From the NCBI GenBank assembly GCA_038501625.1, contig JAZAYU010000258.1, positions 375,001-439,000 of the forward strand: DNA of 64,000 nucleotides, written 5' to 3'. The DNA is from Corbicula japonica (lineage: Eukaryota; Mollusca; Bivalvia; Venerida; Cyrenidae). Below, one piece after another: positions 22,076-32,011 of this stretch. The notes under the pieces were generated by a model. That model saw nothing but the letters and a program-made list of their open reading frames with translations, had not been told where the DNA came from and searched no databases. A program made the translations under genes and the position numbers. The first letter of the stretch is position 1; each line of letters begins with the position of its first letter.

Positions 22076-22244
22076 AGCAGTGTTTGAAACAAGAATGACA
22101 CAAGCTCAATCGGTTTTTTACCCTTTTGTCTAAATTTAGAAACAGTGTCATCGTTTTTTATTGTGATTGGCTGTCTATTTTAACAAAATCTCGTCATAGT
22201 TTTGAAGCTAGTTAATTTAACCAACATTGGCGATTTAATTAGTT

Positions 22245-22545
22245 TTCCATCAAGCACATTTAACGCCTGAACGCAAAATAGACAGGCCTCACTGGTCTTT
22301 CCATGATTTAATGAATTTTCCAATAATCGCAGCTTTACGCCTGAACGCAAATAAAACATGCCTCACCGCTATTTCGTCCCTTTAATGACTTTTCCGTCAA
22401 TCACACTTTACGCCTGAATGCAAAATAGACAGGCCTCGCTGGTCTTTCCGTGATTTAATGACTTTTCCAATAATCGCAGCTTTATGACTGATCACAAGAT
22501 AAACACGCCTCACTGCTACTTCGGCGATTTAATGAGTTTCCCACC
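22245..22545. repeat. internal satellite 2, ~63-bp unit in ~126-bp dimers
   Basis: Alternating units with CGCCTGAACGCAAAATAGAC / AGGCCTCACTGGTCTTTCC and CGCCTGAACGCAAATAAAAC / ATGCCTCACCGCTATTTCG. The two unit types alternate, giving a higher-order period near 126 bp, close to that of satellite 1. Confidence 0.75.
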
Positions 22546-22827
22546 TGAGTCTAAAAATAAGGTCCGGAAACGGTAAAACCATATTAGGAAGATCACGTGT
22601 GAAGATCGTAATGTTGAAAATAGATACGCATTGTAAACGTTGGTTCCTTTATGAACTGGACACTGAAGGATAAACATCGCGTATTTATTTTTGTATGGGA
22701 CTTATCAAAAACAAAATGCTCAGCTTATATTTTTTGCATATTATCACATAAATGTATTTGATGAGTAGATTTATGAAAGTGAAATAATTCATGCGTCTTC
22801 AGTATTGGCTTATAGTTTGACATAATA

Positions 22828-23498
22828 CAGGGATGTTGGGTATCGTTGGAACGAGATCAATGTGTAGAAGTCAGATTTATGGTCGAACCGGAAGTGAAAT
22901 CAGTCATGCGTATCATCATTAGTATTTGCTTATATTTTGACATAATATAGTGATGTTGGGTATCGTTGAAACGAGTTCGATGTGTAGAAGTCAGATTTAT
23001 GGTCGAACCGGAAGTGAAATCATTCATGCGTATCATCATGAGTATTTGCTTATATTTTGACATAATATAGTGATGTTGGGTATCGTTGGAACGAGTTCGA
23101 TGTGAAGAAGTCAGATTTATGGTCGAACCGGAAGTGAAATCAGTCATGCGTATCATCATGAGTATTTGCTTATATTTTAACATAATATAGTGATGTTGGG
23201 TATCGTTGGAACGAGTTCGATGTGAAGAAATCAGATTTATGGTCGAACCGGAAGTGAAATCAGTCATGCGTATCATTTTTAGTATTTGCTTATATTTTGA
23301 CATAATATAGTGATGTTGGGTATCGTTGGAACGAGTTCGATGAGTAGAAGACAGATTTTTGGTCGAACCGGAAGTGAAATCAGTCATGCGTATCATCTTT
23401 AGTATTTGCTTATATTGTGACATAATACAGTGATGTTGGGTATCGTTGGAACGAGTTTGATGAGTAGATGTCAGATTTATGGTCAAACCGGAAGTGAA
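22828..23498. repeat. internal satellite 3, 120-bp unit, about 5.5 copies
   Basis: Units start near GATGTTGGGTATCGTTGGAA and contain TCAGATTTATGGTCGAACCG, GAAGTGAAATCA and TATTTGCTTATATTTTGACA. The period is exactly 120 bp, so a stop-free 216-residue minus-strand ORF runs through it. I take that as an artefact. Confidence 0.9.
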
Positions 23499-23903
23499 AT
23501 CATTCACACGGAACCAACGGGTTATCTCGGTTATTTGAAGACGAAACCATGGCGTGTAAGGTATCGAACAAAACGTCTCAACATGTTCTATGCAATGCTA
23601 TTGACATTTTCTCTCCGTCTAGAGCCGAGTCCCTGACCCTCAATGGACGCGAACCAAGCTCTAGATCGGGTATACGAGTCAGCTCCGTATACTTCCGGGA
23701 GATCATGTCATTCTAAAAATAACCCCGTGATGTCATTCTAAATTTAGAACCGCACTATCTCCAACATGACCGCTATCTAGGACATGTATTTATAGTAACA
23801 AGATGGCCGCTAACTAGGTCATGTATTTTTAGTAACAAGATGGCCGCTATCTAGGTCATGTTACGTAATGTTTGTTTGAGGTTAAAGAGACGCCTATACT
23901 ACT
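23499..23903. repeat. right terminal inverted repeat of the Polinton-like element
   Basis: Reverse complement of 19998-20411, ending CCTATACTACT immediately before the CCCGAC duplication. Confidence 0.9.
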
Positions 23904-23909
23904 CCCGAC

Positions 23910-25234
23910 GGTATTTTTTCTAAAATTGAAAAAAATCTCGATTTCCGTTTTTTTTTTTATTCCGACCATACCCATTTTGTACTAAAACCTACAAAAGCGA
24001 AAGTGAATAAGTACGAATCAAACGATGGAATCGGAAGCTTTCCAAATTGTGATGACTAGTTTCTTTTACACAATTAAAAGTCGATTATTAAAAAAAAAAC
24101 AATTGATGTAAACATATCACTTTTATCATGGCCGCCCCGTTGGCGCAATACACGTTTTTGAAGAAACGTTTTGGGACTAAATTCTGAGGCCGAAAAAGGA
24201 ATTCTTGAAAGCAAGAAATGATGAAACCATTGGTTCAACTTTAAGTCGCTACATCCCCGGTGAAAACGTTTAAAAAAACTCTATCTGGTTCTCACGATGG
24301 CGCATTTTCGGCAGACAAGACTGAGATCGACAGCACCATGCCAGTTGAATTCATTAAGGTCATTTGAATGCGAATTTGTGATTATAATCTTATGTTAATA
24401 AGTTAATTTTTTTCAGTCACACAATTGTAGCATAAAAAATGTCAAAATAAACCTATTTACAATTTTTTAACTGTAATATATTGTTTTGTCAGTAGCAAGA
24501 GGTCATCTTAATAAAAGCAAACTTGTACAAAAGAGGTTTGAAATTTGATTGTAAATGACAGTCACATCTTTATCCTTCTTTATTTTTATTTCGACCGACC
24601 GTACTCCTTTTTTTCAATAAAATTCTCGTAAGACTAAAAATAAGAAGTGTAGCCTAACTGTTTCTTGTATTGTTATGCGCGATATTATATTATATTTCTG
24701 GTGTTAAAATAAAATACATACCGTTCAGATAAATAACAATATCCATTTCAGTTTCGGACACCTCATAATTTTCAAAACAATACGGGTGGCAAATTAGAAA
24801 TAGCTCAAGGAAATTATTTTTAAGGTAGATCTATTTTAGATAAGTGTTTACGCGATATCTGTAACACTTTTAGAGTTTCTAAACAGCAATCATTCCAGAG
24901 TTGTGATGCAAACGGTATTTCCTTGTGTGTGTGTGTATGTGCTATGTAAGTAAAGCATTATTTCGTATCACTTCAACATTTATAAGGAAATTTCCCCTCA
25001 CCAGCTTTTGCACAAGTTACCTTTGCTGATAGGGTTTGAAGATTATCTTAGTATAGTTAAAAACGAAAGGTTGTGTTAATTGATGGCATGTTTTAGATTA
25101 TGTTCACATACCCTTGCAATCGAAACTGGCAGGTATACTGGAACCACCAGAAATGAAAGAACTTGTCAATTATGTACTCAAAATTTTGTTGAATCTGAAT
25201 TTCATTTTTTTATGTTGTAGCAGATATTCGGATA
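23910..25234. other. non-coding, nothing firmly recognised
   Basis: AT-rich spacer. TTCTTGTATTGTTATGC near 24663 recurs as TTCATGTATTGTTATGC near 25380, a weak local duplication. Confidence 0.35.
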
Positions 25235-25365
25235 ATATGTCAAACTATTTTAAGTTAACGTCATGGCCTACCAAAAATAGTTTTGTAACATTAATGTCAT
25301 CAAAAAATAAGTGTAGTAGTCTGAGACTGAGACTGAGGCTTTTTAAACACGTTCTTGTATCCTAG
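25235..25365 (+). repeat. direct repeat, right copy, flanking the Polinton-like element
   Basis: Compact copy of the blocks at 19688-19945 (ATTTTAAGTTAACGTCATGG, TAGTTTTGTAACATTAATGT, AAAAATAAGTGTA, CGTTCTTGTATCCT). It lacks the extra DNA present between blocks in the left copy. Confidence 0.7.
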
Positions 25366-26451
25366 AAATTATGTAACTGTTTCATGTATTGTTATGCACG
25401 ATATTATAATGCTAAAATGTTTGTATATTGTATGTATGCATGTTGTTCCTACTGTTATTTTGTGATGGTTTATGTGATTGCTGTATTTTGCAGGATCATA
25501 TGATGAGCCAAACGCAAAAATTTTGCAAAGAGCTGAATAAAAACTTAAAACTTTGAAACTTTAAACTTGCTTATATGATCTCCAGTATTGTAAATGGACG
25601 TAACTGGGGTTTCTTACCTGTAAATTCACTTGTGATTATTTTTTGAAAGGTTTATTAATCACAATACAAAATATTATTCAGAATAGGTTTTGAAATTATA
25701 TGGTATAATTTTTTTTTTGAAAATAACGAGTGAACGTTCTACGAAAAACTCCTTCAAAGTCCATGCATTGCCCCATCCAAGGATGTATATTGTCTATCCA
25801 TTCATGATACGGTTAACGAATTTGGTTTAACCGCTGGATGTTGGGGGAAACTTTAAGGCGTGATATTGTTAAAAAACAACAACTTTGTGATCCTCACCAG
25901 AATCTATTATTCACAAAAGCAGGTATTGTGTAGTATGTGAAGTACTGCAATATAGTAAACAATGTCTGTGACAACCACGCTGTTATAAAACATGCTATAT
26001 GTATGTATTGAATGTTCTCATTTACGACTTTAATATTCAAGTTCTGGTATCTATCAGTGTCTAGTCCCAGGATTACACCAATTTAGCTAATGCCGCTCGA
26101 CGTTCCATTAGTACAGAACAGTGTTGTTTAACCTTTACAAACAAAACCTTAGCTCGCTAGTACCTCTATTCCTAAACTGATATTTAAATTGACTTTTTTC
26201 AAATCTTTGTAGTTAGCTGTCAACAATTTTGTAAAAACATTATATTCAGCATTCAGATAAATTGTGATTAAGTGAATAATTTTTAAGCAAAATGAGGACA
26301 AACAAGTGATTCACGGACACGGTTTATGAAATAAAAGCCGCTTTATATTGATCGAGCCTGTTCAGTTCTAAACAATTCAGTAAGTTGTAAGTCGGTTGAT
26401 GAAAGTATTGAGCATTTGATCGCATCATTTAAATCAAGAGAAAATAAATTG
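25366..26451. other. non-coding, nothing recognised
   Basis: AT-rich spacer downstream of the K+ channel gene. No domain-bearing ORF. Confidence 0.4.
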
Positions 26452-26457
26452 TTTATT
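26452..26457 (-). terminator. possible K+ channel polyadenylation signal
   Basis: TTTATT on the plus strand reads AATAAA on the minus strand, about 430 bp after the channel stop codon. The choice among AT-rich hexamers is uncertain. Confidence 0.3.
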
Positions 26458-26524
26458 AGATCATGTTATCACATACAATGTGTAACAGGCTATTCAAATA
26501 ATCGAAATAAATGTATCGCGTAAT

Positions 26525-26720
26525 CACTTTGATCGGCTCCGTTGAATGTTTCGTGAATAACGGAATAACTTCGATGTATACTGTACATGTATAGAGGTCA
26601 TTTAGATCGGCTCCGTTAAATGTATTGTGTATAGCAGAATCACTTAGATAGGCTCCGTTTCCACAGGATTTTTGATCTTGCAAATACCGATAGCTCCCAA
26701 CGATACATAGCATCGGCTTT
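26525..26720. repeat. short imperfect tandem repeat in the probable channel 3' UTR
   Basis: GATCGGCTCCGTT recurs near 26531 and 26606 and as GATAGGCTCCGTT near 26648, each followed by a related AT-rich stretch. Confidence 0.55.
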
Positions 26721-26890
26721 GCGAAATTCGAGCCGACAATGAAGCGGCCGCATGACCTGAAGGGACAAAATTATAACCGAGGTGGTATCATGGTAACTGT
26801 GTTCCTTTTTTTCACAAGCGTGTTATTCTTGTTTCCTATTACGCGTTCAGAGATTGGCAAAGAAATTTTACTTTTTGGATAACCTATCAC

Positions 26891-28030
26891 TTACATTTGA
26901 CGAAATGATCTATTGCATTCTGTCGCTGGCGAAACATGTACTAACTTATGTGTTGATTTAGAATCATTTTCATCTGTTTCATTTTTGGTTTTACAATCGC
27001 CGTCGACGGAACGCGTTAATTTGTCTCTTTTCCTCATTTCAATAGAATCACTGACCGCGGACAGGTGGTAAAGTGCCATAAAGTTGTTGACAAAGATGGG
27101 AAGGGTGAGCGCTATAAGCAGGATCCCGCATACAGAACAGAGCGAAGCTATGAAGCGCCCAAGTCCCGTCTGGGGCGTGATATCACCAAAACCAACAGTT
27201 GTCATGGTAACAACAGCCCAGTAGCACGCATCCGGTATAGAACTAATGTTTTCAACGGATTCAGCGTAATAAAAGAGACACGCAAATGTTGATATTCCAA
27301 TGAACAAAAGCATGAAAAGCAATGTCAAGTCTCGAAGATTTTGCAAAAGCGAATACGTCAACACTTTGCTCGTGCGAACATTTTCCACAACGCGCAAAAG
27401 CCGTAAAAAGCGAAAAACTTGCATAAACGACAAGAGAGACATGAGTGCAGACCTAGTGTAGCGGTACATCCGGTCATGCGCTGTGATTATAATACCGAGG
27501 TAAACCCCAAACAGGGCAAACATGTCAAATAGGTTTGCGGTCGACTTAAAATAACTTCGAATATTCGGACACGAAAAAATTCGTAAAATAAAATCAACAG
27601 TAAAAACAGCGTTTGTAGTTAGGTCGATGAGTGTAAAAGCATATTTTGGGACGGTCACTTGAGGAATATCCATTTTCTTCTGCACATGTGATATATTCCC
27701 TGACTGAGTATGATTATCACTTGAAGAGGCGCTCGTTTGAACACCAGTCAACACCGAAGAACTAGTTGGAAATAAAGTTGAATTTACTGGTGTTGGAAAT
27801 GAAATAGAATTTACTGGTGGTGCAACTATAGCACGCCGTATCCTGACTGAATGTCCGTTATCAGTTTGGTGTAAACTGGATTGATTACTTGCTGTTGGCC
27901 AATGCCATCCGTCTTCATCTTCGTAGAAATACATTTTGTCCACCCACTTGTCAGGTTCAAACGGCATATCGAGAGAAGAACCAATCAGTCCTTCTGTCTC
28001 ACAGTCAGGATTATCCAACAAATCTTGAAG
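26891..28030 (-). CDS. Kv exon 4: S1-S2 linker, S2-S6, pore and C-terminus
   Basis: Acceptor ATGTAG, starts LQDLLDNPDCETEGL. The ~110-residue linker has repeated PVNS motifs (APPVNSISF, TPVNSTLF) and many Ser/Thr. S2 ends VDFILRIFSCPN, S3 is FALFGVYLGIIITA and S4 is FRFLRLLRVVENVR. S5 is LFMLLFIGISTFACLFYYAE, the pore is CYWAVVTMTTVGFGD and S6 is ILLIALTLPIFVNNF. It ends ECNRSFRQM and stop. Confidence 0.95.
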   Translation of the reverse strand, partial: LQDLLDNPDCETEGLIGSSLDMPFEPDKWVDKMYFYEDEDGWHWPTASNQSSLHQTDNGHSVRIRRAIVAPPVNSISFPTPVNSTLFPTSSSVLTGVQTSASSSDNHTQSGNISHVQKKMDIPQVTVPKYAFTLIDLTTNAVFTVDFILRIFSCPNIRSYFKSTANLFDMFALFGVYLGIIITAHDRMYRYTRSALMSLLSFMQVFRFLRLLRVVENVRTSKVLTYSLLQNLRDLTLLFMLLFIGISTFACLFYYAESVENISSIPDACYWAVVTMTTVGFGDITPQTGLGRFIASLCSVCGILLIALTLPIFVNNFMALYHLSAVSDSIEMRKRDKLTRSVDGDCKTKNETDENDSKSTHKLVHVSPATECNRSFRQM

Positions 28031-29954
28031 CTACATTAATAAACAGGAGTTAGTTAAAAATAATGAATTTATATAACTGGATCCAGCTTCAAAAACAGCT
28101 ATGTCTACTTAATAACAAAATTATCGCTTAACACTTGTTTCATGCACCAAAAATTCAAAAATGCGCAACACATTTTCATTTCCACCACCATTTCAAATAG
28201 CTCTAATTGTGCAGTGAAGATAGGTCAAACACGAAGTGTCAAGGTTTTTTTTTTGTCGAATTTAGAACGATTGTAAAGTGTATGTATCTAAGTTTGATTC
28301 TAATTACTGCAAAGTGTTGTAATTCGATAACGTCTTCTTTTTCCGATATTGGTAAATGGAAATTAATCCCCCAGTCGTCTTTGACTATATGGGTGTTAAG
28401 ACGGTACGTGGTGCTGACAAACAAAACGCTTTGCATTATTATAATGCCAATTCCAAAACTTCAGGTTCATTGAATAAACCTCGCCAATTGCCTTGAATAA
28501 ATATTATAAAGTTGAAAACCAGTTCACAATCCTAAAACTGCTAATTGGTTGAAATGGAGATCGATCTTTAAATTTACCAATCAAAAGCCAGAGTTTTGGG
28601 ACCATTTTTATTATGTAGAAGCCTTTAAGCCAATCAGATGATTGATATTTGAGACTGGACTCCAATCTCAATTTTATGATTTTGAGCCCTGCTATACAAA
28701 CCTGTCTCAAGCGAATTCAACCGCTTACCTGTTCATAATACTGATTTTTAGAAAGCGCCATATATTCCAACAGTTCACAGTTCGTAACCATTCGCCTCAT
28801 TGACGGCTCCGTGCTGTACGCCATGGCGAAGATCGACAACAACATCGTTAGGGATATGAACCCAAAATATGCCTGGAACATTTATTCCTACACGTTATAT
28901 TCGCATAATGCTTACAACAATTAAGCAGATAGAATTGATTTTTATATAATTTAGTCTGTAAAAATCTAACAGTCAAAATAATATGACGGAAAATTGTTGA
29001 TTATTTAAATAAGTGCTTAAAAATAACCGAATAAGATTTTCCCGTTACTAGGTTAATTTAAATTTGGGGATAACAAATATTCTTTGTTTATCAAATGGTT
29101 TACGGAAAACAGTTTTAGTAACGTTATTATAGGCCTATATGGCGTACCTTAGCTCTTCCGGATTGTTCTTGGTTGTCGATGACGTTCCATAGTTTTGTTC
29201 TAAACGTCTGTTGTTGGGTTGCTTGCACTGGCACTGTCGTCTTGACTAGTTGTGACACGGCCGTCTGTGACGCGGTTTTCTTCAGGAAATTCCGGCGTGT
29301 CTCTTCTCCGTCCAAAAACTCCTGATATCTATGCCCAAGATAATAAAAAAATGGAGACCAGTCTCAAATATCAAGCATCTGATTGACTGACATGGCGACT
29401 GAGATTTCAGTATGGTTTCCAAGCTCAGTATTATTTTTTTGGGCCATGTTTTGTTAAGTTTTGTATCAAATAACTTTTTTTTCAGAGGGGGTTCAATAGG
29501 GTTACTCGAACCGCCTTTGTTGGATCAGTATTCAATTTTCATTGGAAAGAAAGTTGAAAAATATCAATGCCCCATTTTATAAAACTGAGCATAGAAACCA
29601 GTCTTAAGTCTCATTTTATAACCTTCATCAATCTGAAAATGAACTTGAGAAAATGAAAACTTACCTGAAAAGACAACATTCGTGAATATCGTCAAATTGT
29701 AATCCCCAGAACTGAATTTCTTGCTGGAAGGCCCCGGGGCACACTGCCTGGGGGAAGTGTAGCTGTCCCGTCTGGTAGTACGATAGGATTGCCTCGAAGC
29801 ATGTTGCTGACCTGTCCACGATAAACTCCAGCGGCATGGAGGTCTTCTCAGCTTCCGCGCACATATGATGAAGTTTTCCGCCTTTATGATTATCTAAAAG
29901 ACTGATGTTGAACTCAAAGATCGTGCCGGAAATGTTCAGTTTTGCTCGCGCCAT
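26891..29954 (-). CDS. divergent voltage-gated K+ channel (Kv) subunit, four exons
   Basis: The exons in transcript order are 29954-29665, 29328-29148, 28872-28729 and 28030-26891. All junctions are GT-AG with matching phases, giving about 584 residues. Domain order is an N-terminal T1/BTB domain, S1, a long Ser/Thr-rich S1-S2 linker, S2-S4, the pore and S6, then a short polar tail. The T1 domain carries the HX5CX20CC zinc signature of Shab/Shaw/Shal-type channels (H-FPQAV-C, then CC 20 residues later). Unusual points are the filter TVGFGD instead of TVGYGD, S4 reduced to QVFRFLRLLRVVENVR with Glu at the usual Lys, and S6 ALTLPIFVNNF where Kv2 has ALPIPIIVNNF. These resemble modifier ('silent') subunits, but function is inferred. 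Confidence 0.92.
28502..28689. mobile_element. PalA palindromic MITE, copy 4 (degenerate, Kv intron 3)
   Basis: TTATAAAGTTGAAAACCAGT ... GCTAATTGGTTGAAATGG on one side and CCAATCAGATGATTGATATT ... CAATTTTATGATTTTGAGC on the other, with extra unpaired DNA at the centre. Confidence 0.65.
28729..28872 (-). CDS. Kv exon 3: S1 segment
   Basis: 144 bp, phase 0 both sides (acceptor TGTTCCAG, donor GTAAGC). Encodes AYFGFISLTMLLSIFAMAYS, the first membrane segment, then TEPSMRRMVTNCELLEYMAL. Confidence 0.93.
29148..29328 (-). CDS. Kv exon 2: T1-S1 linker
   Basis: Acceptor GGGCATAG, donor AAG|GTACGC, phase 2 in and 0 out. Encodes YQEFLDGEETRRNFLKKT, a Gln/Thr-rich stretch, and TKLWNVIDNQEQSGRAK, which matches the R.K.W...E.P.SS..A segment before S1 in Kv channels. 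Its acceptor's pyrimidine tract lies inside a PalA MITE. Confidence 0.9.
29332..29446. mobile_element. PalA palindromic MITE, copy 5, abutting a Kv splice acceptor
   Basis: TGCCCAAGATAATAAAAAAA ... GGAGACCAGTCTCAAATATC, GATTGACTGACATGGCGACT, then GGTTTCCAAGCTCAG and TATTTTTTTGGGC. On the minus strand its terminal T-rich end lies directly before the TAG of the exon 2 acceptor at 29329-29330. Confidence 0.85.
29571..29632. mobile_element. PalA fragment, copy 6 (Kv intron 1)
   Basis: CATTTTATAAAACTGAGC, AGAAACCAGTCTTAAGTCTC, then directly ATTTTATAACCTTCATC. Only the two ends remain, and the central arms are deleted. Confidence 0.75.
29665..29954 (-). CDS. Kv exon 1: T1/BTB tetramerisation domain
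   Basis: Start ATG 29954 gives MARAKLNISGTIFEFNISLL, matching the I.I.V.G..F start of Kv T1 domains. It continues FIVDRSATCFEAILSYYQTG, LHFPQAVC and FQQEIQFWGLQFDDIHECC. The donor is TTTTCAG|GTAAGT. In-frame Met codons upstream (to 30020) are less family-like. An upstream non-coding exon is possible. Confidence 0.9.
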
Positions 29955-30020
29955 TATTTTCCTACATAAGTCTGCGCAGCGGATGACTGTAATAGTCATC
30001 AATAGCAGGTTATTAAGCAT

Positions 30021-31665
30021 TTTAAATATTGTACTTGTGGAGAATTATCAGATTTATAATTAATTGATATACTTATTACAACCATTCATTGGATTTGATT
30101 GTTTCTTTTGAATATCTTTCCCTATGGAATCGTTAACTTATTGAACCCCAACAATTTCGATGTACATCAGATAGTTAACTCTCAGGGGCGGACCAAGAAT
30201 CTCGTATCAGAAACAGATTCGAAAAATATGTATCATGTTAATGAGTCAATGGACCTTTAAGGTTGTTAGCGAAGGGACACCAAAGTAACTGGATTTTTAA
30301 GAGAACATTAGTGATCAATAGAAATTAAGTAAACTTCATTATAGTGACATTGTTAAACAATTTTTACAAACTATAATAACAAATAATTACAACACCCTGC
30401 AACGCTGGGGCTATATGTCACTTCAGTTCATACGAATATTTGCACAGAATGCATAAACTGATAATATGTAGGGCCTTTAACATTTTCAATAAGTACGCAG
30501 GTATACAATGACAGCGTTTGTATTTATGAAGCATATCTAAAATACCTCTACCAGAAACACAAAAACAACAACAAAAAAACCCCAACAAAAACATATAAAC
30601 AAAACGTGTTTTACAAATACTTCTATAATGACGAGCGGCTTTTTTGTCTGTTCATAAACTATTGTTGTATTAAATATAGCTGTTACGTCGTGATATTATA
30701 TTAAACAATATTACGCTGTCATTTCAACGTTTCTACATGTAAAAGACTTTCTGAAGCTCGATTCTCCGACTGGCCACACGTGAACATTTTCTGAATCTTT
30801 GCTTTCTTTTGGTTCTCATTCTACGTGTTGATGTTCTATCGAACCATTTATGCATGCATATTGGTACAGATAATTGTTAACGAACATAGATAAAGTAACA
30901 GCCAGCAGCAGAACTCCTCAGATCGCGCAGATTGAGGAAACAAGACGTCCAATCCTCGTTTTCGGAGAAATATTACCATAACAGACGGACAGATTACAAG
31001 CGAGGTAAAGTTACTTAGTGAATGTAGTTCGTTCGGCAATAACCATTATGAATGAACATTGATATCAACAACATCAGCATTGAGGAAACAATTCGATCAA
31101 TTATAGTACATTTAAAATGTCATATCTTCTGAAATATTGACTTGACTCAACGTTTGATGGCCGATGCTATTTGGCATATAATTTTTGTTATTTCCAACTT
31201 AAGGAATATTTGTTTTAGTATGGGATATTTCCTTTGTTCAAAGATTGGATGAAAATGGTTAAATGTTCTGAAATGTTAATGTTTAATGTTCTGTTTATGT
31301 CAGTATGTTGGGTACTATTTACTATTACAACTGTGAAAGTACCAGTCTAGAACTAGACTGTGTCCATGGGACACTGATGTCCCCACTAATATAACATTTG
31401 TAATGAAGAGCCATAAATGGTCGCAGTAAATCTTTTCTTTACAATCATCTATCTACACATCGTGCTGAGTCATCTGTGCAAGTTTAAAAGAAATCCGCCC
31501 GATAGTTAATGAGGAATTGATGCCACAAGATTTGGGGGACATAGGTACCGACGAGTGCAACTGTTTATGGCTCCCTTTTCGTGGGGTCAACAATGGACCT
31601 TTTTCTACATCTATTGGTCAAAAAATCTTTTCTAGTATACTTTTGTAGTTGATATCATACCAGTG
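30021..31665. other. non-coding, nothing recognised
   Basis: Region upstream of the Kv gene and the following spacer. AT-rich, no domain-bearing ORF, no TATA box that I would defend. Confidence 0.4.
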
Positions 31666-31737
31666 GCCTCGGTAGCTCAAACGGTAGTGTGACGGCACGA
31701 TAAGCCGGAGTTCCCAGGTTCGAATCTTGGTCGAAGC
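31666..31737 (+). mobile_element. tRNA-derived SINE head
   Basis: Cloverleaf-like: acceptor GCCTCGG pairs with TCGAAGC (one mismatch, one wobble), A box TAGCTCAAACGGTAG, anticodon stem ACGGC/GCCGG with loop ACGATAA, T arm CCCAGGTTCGAATCTTGG. The loop has C instead of the universal T before the anticodon position and the D stem is poor, so a tRNA-derived SINE is more likely than a working tRNA. Confidence 0.65.
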
Positions 31738-32011
31738 TACTCTTTCCCAACCAAATCGGCCACACTTTATACCTATTAGGCTTTTTATATTGTGCAAGTA
31801 GCATAGTCAATTAGGGATCGAAGTCAAGTATGACAGTTGCAGCCAAACTAGGGATCGGAGACTTCTTGTTGTCATGTATGACAGCAGCCTTCAAACCAGG
31901 GATCAGACACTTCTTTTCAATATGTGTAGTGAACAATTTCAAAATCTTTGGATCAAGAATAATTGTATAAACAAGCACTAAATGCTTTTTAGTCACAAGG
32001 GCTGTAGGTTA

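Larger units (their letters stand above)
19998..23903. mobile_element. Polinton/Maverick-like element, non-autonomous, with long TIRs and internal satellites
   Basis: 3906 bp bounded by a perfect 6-bp target duplication CCCGAC (19992-19997 and 23904-23909). Terminal inverted repeats of about 410 bp are nearly identical and start AGTAGTATAGGCG. Long TIRs beginning AGT with 6-bp duplications are the structural hallmark of Polintons. Typical Polintons are 15-20 kb with polymerase, integrase and capsid genes. None of these is present. The interior holds two small ORFs and three tandem arrays. High TIR identity suggests recent insertion. Confidence 0.8.

Noticed and set aside
22857..23507. 216-codon minus-strand repetitive ORF
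   Set aside because: The product of an exactly 120-bp satellite inside the Polinton-like element. There is no independent evidence of coding.
31666..31737. Functional tRNA gene
   Set aside because: Acceptor and T arm fold fairly well, but the base before the anticodon is C instead of T, the D stem does not pair and a similar tail follows the related unit at 466-541. A SINE fits better.
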